Below, piece after piece: positions 59,803 to 64,000 of a DNA stretch of 64,000 nucleotides (position 1 is the stretch's first letter; each line of letters starts with the position of its first letter). The position numbers and the translations under genes are program-made. The stretch is from Brachionus rotundiformis (lineage: Eukaryota > Rotifera > Eurotatoria > Ploima > Brachionidae): the NCBI GenBank assembly GCA_016802295.1, contig JAESIW010000207.1, positions 1,812,032 to 1,876,031 of the forward strand, read 5' to 3'. Under the pieces are notes generated by a model, which ran no database searches, was not told where the DNA came from, and saw only the letters and a list, made by a program, of their open reading frames with translations.

Positions 59803-61737
59803 AATTTAATTTAATTGTATATCTTAGAGTGTATGATATTTTAATCTACAAAAATGATAAAATGAAAAAACGATAAAACTTTTATATGATATTTAAGTTG
59901 TTAGAACTTGGAAATAATCATTTTTTTTATGAATTTTTATGCCGTTTATAAAGAAATTTTTGATTGTTGCTAATTTGAGAAAAACATTTTTTATAAATAT
60001 GTTTTAAGTGAATTGTTTTTTATTTTTTAAATTTATTTTTTGTCCTGAAGTTATTTAGTACTAATAAATTCTATCATGAAAAAAATAATTTGGTTTTATC
60101 GAATTTTATTTTGTTAATTGAGTAAATTAAAAAATAAATATTCCTCAACATAATCTTTTTCTAATAAATTTAATGAGCTATGAGCAACATATTACCTTAA
60201 ACAAATATAAATGTGACTAATTTAAAGCAAAAATATAAATTTGTCAAAATATAAATTTTGAGTAAAAACTAATTAAAATAAATGTTCAATTGTCTTTTAT
60301 AAATTCAATTTTCGAATTATTTTAGCATAAGTTATGATTAAAATGCTAGCTTAAGATAACTGAATCAGATAACAGATCAAAGTATTGCAAAGGTTAGAAT
60401 TTAGAAAATTAATTTTGAAAAAAATTATTTATATTTAATTATTTAATTTTACTTTTAATTTTTAGAAATTAAACTTTCGCTTATTCAAACAATTAAGCTC
60501 ATGTCTAATTTAATCTAAGCTGTATCCAGATTAGATTAAATCGCTGAATTAATAAAATCGCTTTTATGTGTATATATCATCTGAAATCATTGTTACTAAA
60601 CACGATTATATTTAGACAAAATATAAAATTCAAGCATGATAGTTTGTCTTTATTTGCTAAGAATCTAAAAAATCTAAATACAAGACATTAGTTGGTTAGA
60701 GAGTCACGAGTCTATGTATGTTGTAGGAAACCAACTTGCCAAAACATTTTAAATTTTTTAATTCTCTAAATTTGTCTAGTTTGAATTTGTTTTTTAATAA
60801 TATTTTGCTTAGGGTCTTAAAAAATGGTAGACTTGACATGTTTCTGGTTAAAAAAATAACCAAATAGCCAGATACTTGACATTTATTTATTGGATTTTTA
60901 ATATGGTATGAAAAATCGAGTCACCAAGTTCAAATTTGGAGGAGATGCCGATTATGTATATTTGAAAATAAAAATAAATTTATTATTTTTTATAAATTTT
61001 TTACAATCTAAGTTTCAAGAAAAATCCATTCAGAATTTTTTTATTTTTAAGTTCAACAAGTTAAGCCTGACTTACTTGAAATCTCAGTTTATAGTTTTTA
61101 TAAATCGTATTTTAGAAAAATTTTTAATTTATCCCAAATGTATTTTTGTTTCTTTTTAAAGAAAAGTATATATAAATATATATATTTGTTTAGATTAATT
61201 ACAAGTAATACACAATGTAAAAAAATTTATAAGTTAACTAGTATAAATTTTTCAATTTATATCGAAACATAAAAAATGCTGAATTTTATGAATAAGCTTC
61301 TCATTTTAAATTCATCTGATTAAAAAATTATTTTTGGTTATCAAAATTTTCAGCTTTTATCAAATTTAAAAAATTTTAGCTAAATAGCTTTTTAGATTTG
61401 TTATTTCTTTTTCCTAGATAGAACGTCATAAAAAAGATTTGATGTTCTAATATATGATAAAAATCGATTGTTCTATCGAGGTTAAGATTCAAAGAGTCTA
61501 AAAAATTATTCCTAAAGTTAATAATTAGCACATAAATTATTTTTTATTCATCAATTACTTCCAAATGAAATTTTATCAGTAAAAAAAATGAGTGTCTTTA
61601 TTTTCAACATTAAAATAGAAAAAAATCTAAAAATCTCTAAAATAAATTAGATAGTGATAGATAGTGATATTTAAATGTTAATTTTAAAAATATTCAAATA
61701 ATATAAATTATCATATTAAAAGAATCATTTTTTAGAA
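59803..61737. other. Intergenic, no gene seen
   Basis: About 1.9 kb. One 83-codon plus-strand frame (60908-61159) is AT-driven (Phe, Lys, Ile, Leu) and I do not support it. No repeat or RNA gene recognised. Confidence 0.5.
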
Positions 61738-63036
61738 ATGAATGAGTATATCAAAAAAGTGCCAAGCACTCGTATGAACTCTCCAAGTCCAGAAGAAGAT
61801 ATTGGAGTAAAGTGCAAGAGAGCCAGGACAGAGCCGACCGATCCAAATGATTGTTTCAGAATCGAGTTATCCAAACCGATCTCTATCAAGCATGTTTCAT
61901 TAAATCTAAAGTCCAATTTTGATACATATGACAAGATATCCAAGAATTTAGATCTAATTGGTTCGGAAATTACTTTTTCCAATAGCAACATGGAGATGCT
62001 AAAAATTTGCGGATCAAGTCATCTGACATACAATCTTAACCATCTAAATTTAATCAAGAAAGAAACATTGGTTTTTCTAATGGAGAAAAATTTTTCCAAT
62101 GGTATTAAATGTCCATTTGATGTGTTCGCCTATAGTCGTTTGGTGAAAACACCTAGTCCTAATTTAAATGGTAAAAATTTTTATAATTTTTCATTAGTGA
62201 AAAAAGTATCCAAATTACTGGCACATTATAGGAATAATCCGCTCAATGCCAAGTTTCTCCGAGATAACTCGCTACTTCCGTGCACAGTCGGAATGTTCCT
62301 AATGCCGTTCTATTTTGATATATTTAGTATTGGAGAATTAAACGAATTTAGCCCTATTGAGATAGACATAGGTCTTTATTTGAAAAAAAATTACCGCACA
62401 AATATGTATCTCAGTTATGATTGTTTAATAAGTAATTATAAAGATAATATTTTATGGAATTGTTTGATTATATACAAGTATAAACTTGTAGATATGACAA
62501 AGTTTGGATCAAGTCGAATTGAGTATATTAACTACTTTTTGGCCATGATGTACACCCTATTCCATTTAGAGTATGTAATTTCCTATACGCAATCGCAACC
62601 AAGCAATGAGAAAAAAATTATCAAGGCTCATATTGCCAAAGCCTTGGAACTCAACGAAATGATATTAATTCTTTTCGAGTCGTATATTCTTACCGGTTTG
62701 TTCACTCACCATGACTTTGTTGAGTATGAACGCTTTGTAACCAAACAATTGGACTCTATAGTTTACCAAAGCGAGTACAATTTGGAAAAGACATATTACG
62801 AAAATACTCTTAGCATGATAAGAGAAAATAGTGAACAAGTTTTTCCACTTAAATTGACCAATCTTTGCCGAATAGTGATAAAAAATTCAATAAAAGAACA
62901 CAATCGGAAAAATATAAGTCAATTATCCTTACCAAAAGATATAAAAAAATTTCTTCTCTATGAAAATGAGCTTAAAAGTTATTATGCTAAGCATAAAAAT
63001 TTGTTTAATTTCCAATATTTTAACAAAGAGAACTGA
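61738..63036 (+). CDS. SOCS-box protein with unassigned N-terminal domain
   Basis: Single exon, 432 aa. The C-terminus (about 370-409) is a clear SOCS box: PLKLTNLCRIVIKNSI, then SLPKDIKKFLLY. This is the elongin B/C-binding module that places proteins in cullin-RING ubiquitin ligases. A Cul5-box-like LPKDI follows the BC box (LxxLCR). The N-terminal 360 residues have no SH2, ankyrin, WD40 or SPRY signature that I can see; they are mixed alpha/beta with Cys and Tyr. The first 40 residues are polar and include KCKRARTE, a possible nuclear signal. It would act as a substrate receptor, target unknown. An acceptor-like catttttttag lies two bases 5' of the ATG. Confidence 0.8.
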   Translation: MNEYIKKVPSTRMNSPSPEEDIGVKCKRARTEPTDPNDCFRIELSKPISIKHVSLNLKSNFDTYDKISKNLDLIGSEITFSNSNMEMLKICGSSHLTYNLNHLNLIKKETLVFLMEKNFSNGIKCPFDVFAYSRLVKTPSPNLNGKNFYNFSLVKKVSKLLAHYRNNPLNAKFLRDNSLLPCTVGMFLMPFYFDIFSIGELNEFSPIEIDIGLYLKKNYRTNMYLSYDCLISNYKDNILWNCLIIYKYKLVDMTKFGSSRIEYINYFLAMMYTLFHLEYVISYTQSQPSNEKKIIKAHIAKALELNEMILILFESYILTGLFTHHDFVEYERFVTKQLDSIVYQSEYNLEKTYYENTLSMIRENSEQVFPLKLTNLCRIVIKNSIKEHNRKNISQLSLPKDIKKFLLYENELKSYYAKHKNLFNFQYFNKEN

Positions 63037-63515
63037 TTAAATTTTAATTTGTTTTTTTTTAATTAATTTTAAACTAAATTTTATCTTTTTTTGTAAAATT
63101 AAATAATTTATTAAGATTAGAATAAAAAATGAAAAAGTTTAAGATTTCGTTTTTAAATTTGAAATTTCAAAACTTGGATATTTTCATCAGCATACTTTAT
63201 TATTTTTAAAGTATAATAATCTAATGATGAAAACTGATAATTTGTTTCAAATAATTTAATTTAAACTCAACTTAAACTAATATAAATTTACTAAATGACA
63301 TTTTGATTTTTTAATTAATGAAATAACCATGACAACAAAAAATATTTTCTTGTGTGTTAAATTATCCTCAAAAAATCTTAATTTTATACTAATATTTGAA
63401 ATACCAATAATCACTTGGTAATTTTTACTACAAACAAAATTGAAAATTAAAAATTTTATCTTATATCTTATATTCAAATATTTTTTTAAAAATCCAATGT
63501 TAATTTTTTCTATCA
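63037..63515. other. Convergent 3' region
   Basis: 479 bp between convergent stop codons of the SOCS-box gene and APC13. AT-rich with AATAAA-like motifs. The open frame at 63277-63537 on the minus strand is AT-driven and not supported. Confidence 0.5.
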
Positions 63516-63737
63516 TTATTGATTTATAATCACCCACGTTTGAGCTAGACCAGTTTCATTCCATTTCATCTCGAATTCTTTGGCAGTTTGAGCTAGCTGA
63601 CCATTTAACTCGTTCAATTCATTATCTGGTAATTCGTCTAGTGGGACATTTATATCAGCAAATGGTATTTTGTCCATTATCCAGTCTTTGTCCACAATAT
63701 CGACCAAATTCGAATCTCTTATATAAACACTATCCAT
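63516..63737 (-). CDS. ANAPC13: Anaphase-promoting complex subunit 13
   Basis: 73 aa, the normal length (human 74). Small structural subunit of the APC/C ubiquitin ligase that stabilises TPR subunits. Family residues: MDSVYIRDSNLVDIVDKDWIMDK matches the MDSEVQRDGRILDLIDDAW type of start (cited only by pattern), followed by the hallmark DINVPLDELPD and EMKWNETGLAQTWV. Single exon. Confidence 0.92.
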   Translation of the reverse strand: MDSVYIRDSNLVDIVDKDWIMDKIPFADINVPLDELPDNELNELNGQLAQTAKEFEMKWNETGLAQTWVIINQ

Positions 63738-64000
63738 TTTGAGTTAAATTTAAAATGTGAATAAGATAAAATGAAATTAAAATTGTTCAATTTTAAAATA
63801 GTTTTGATTGTTGAAGAACAAAAAATTGTCTTAAATTAAATATTAAAAACACAAACAAAAAATAATTTTAATAAAAATAAATTTTATTTTTAAAGGTTAA
63901 ATTTGAATGAACAAAACTAAAATAAAATAGTTTGCCGGGTTCAGCTTGATTAGAAAGGACGGTATTTATTGTCTATTAATTACATAGGTATGCACTCGAC
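63738..64000. other. Window edge, no gene seen
   Basis: Upstream of APC13. The last 70 bases (from about 63930) are less AT-rich and may belong to a gene running off the window, but too little is visible to say. Confidence 0.3.

Noticed and set aside
60908..61159. 83-codon plus-strand frame.
   Set aside because: Composed mostly of Lys, Phe, Ile, Leu and Asn as expected from AT-rich noncoding DNA; no splice context or motif.
1..64000. CRISPR arrays, bacterial operons, riboswitches, rRNA genes.
   Set aside because: None seen; gene structure is eukaryotic throughout and no regularly spaced direct repeats were found.

Overview
This window is nuclear DNA from an animal. It is very AT-rich, with 21 protein-coding genes that I can support, most of them split by short AT-rich introns (about 45-80 bp, plus a few of 365-1630 bp). 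The gene set is metazoan: a class I myosin of the Myo1c type, Rab8, RIPOR/FAM65, a pitchfork-like ciliary protein, alpha-spectrin, MUS81, FUNDC1, MZT1, TFIIH p34, a Bcl-2 family protein, a claudin-fold protein, a SOCS-box protein and APC13. Base composition, intron size and compactness suggest a small invertebrate. A monogonont rotifer (Brachionus-like) is my best guess, but the sequence alone does not prove it.

Layout. 1955-7243 (+) is the 19-exon myosin gene, convergent with a single-exon Pro-rich repeat protein (7540-8841, -). 8842-13762 has no convincing gene but holds mobile-element debris: a hairpin cluster with a TAG tract, a GC-rich repeat block, a LINE fragment, and a long-armed foldback element flanked by a 10-bp direct repeat. 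Rab8 (13763-14471, -) follows, then about 4.8 kb without a gene. From 28237 down to 19297 six minus-strand genes lie head to tail: RIPOR, a coiled-coil protein, a small Pro-rich protein, a cyclophilin, a CAP-like secreted protein and a 166-aa orphan. After a 4.1-kb gap come the pitchfork-like gene (32360-33523, -) and alpha-spectrin (36171-45578, -). A second copy of the foldback element lies in spectrin's largest intron.

47890-48459 (+) is an orphan converging on a tight minus-strand cluster transcribed Bcl-2-like, TFIIH p34, MZT1, FUNDC1, MUS81, with gaps of only 137-228 bp. The Bcl-2-like gene is divergent from a four-TM claudin-fold gene (54326-55105, +). 57325-59802 (+) is a CEP170-like candidate, 61738-63036 (+) a SOCS-box protein, and 63516-63737 (-) APC13.

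The genes do not form one pathway. The strongest organisational signals are the two head-to-tail clusters and the frequent 3'-splice-site-like sequences just 5' of start codons. Both would fit spliced-leader trans-splicing and operon-like transcription, or alternatively compact spacing plus 5'-UTR introns. All exon structures were built by hand from conserved protein sequence, splice-site motifs and phase arithmetic.
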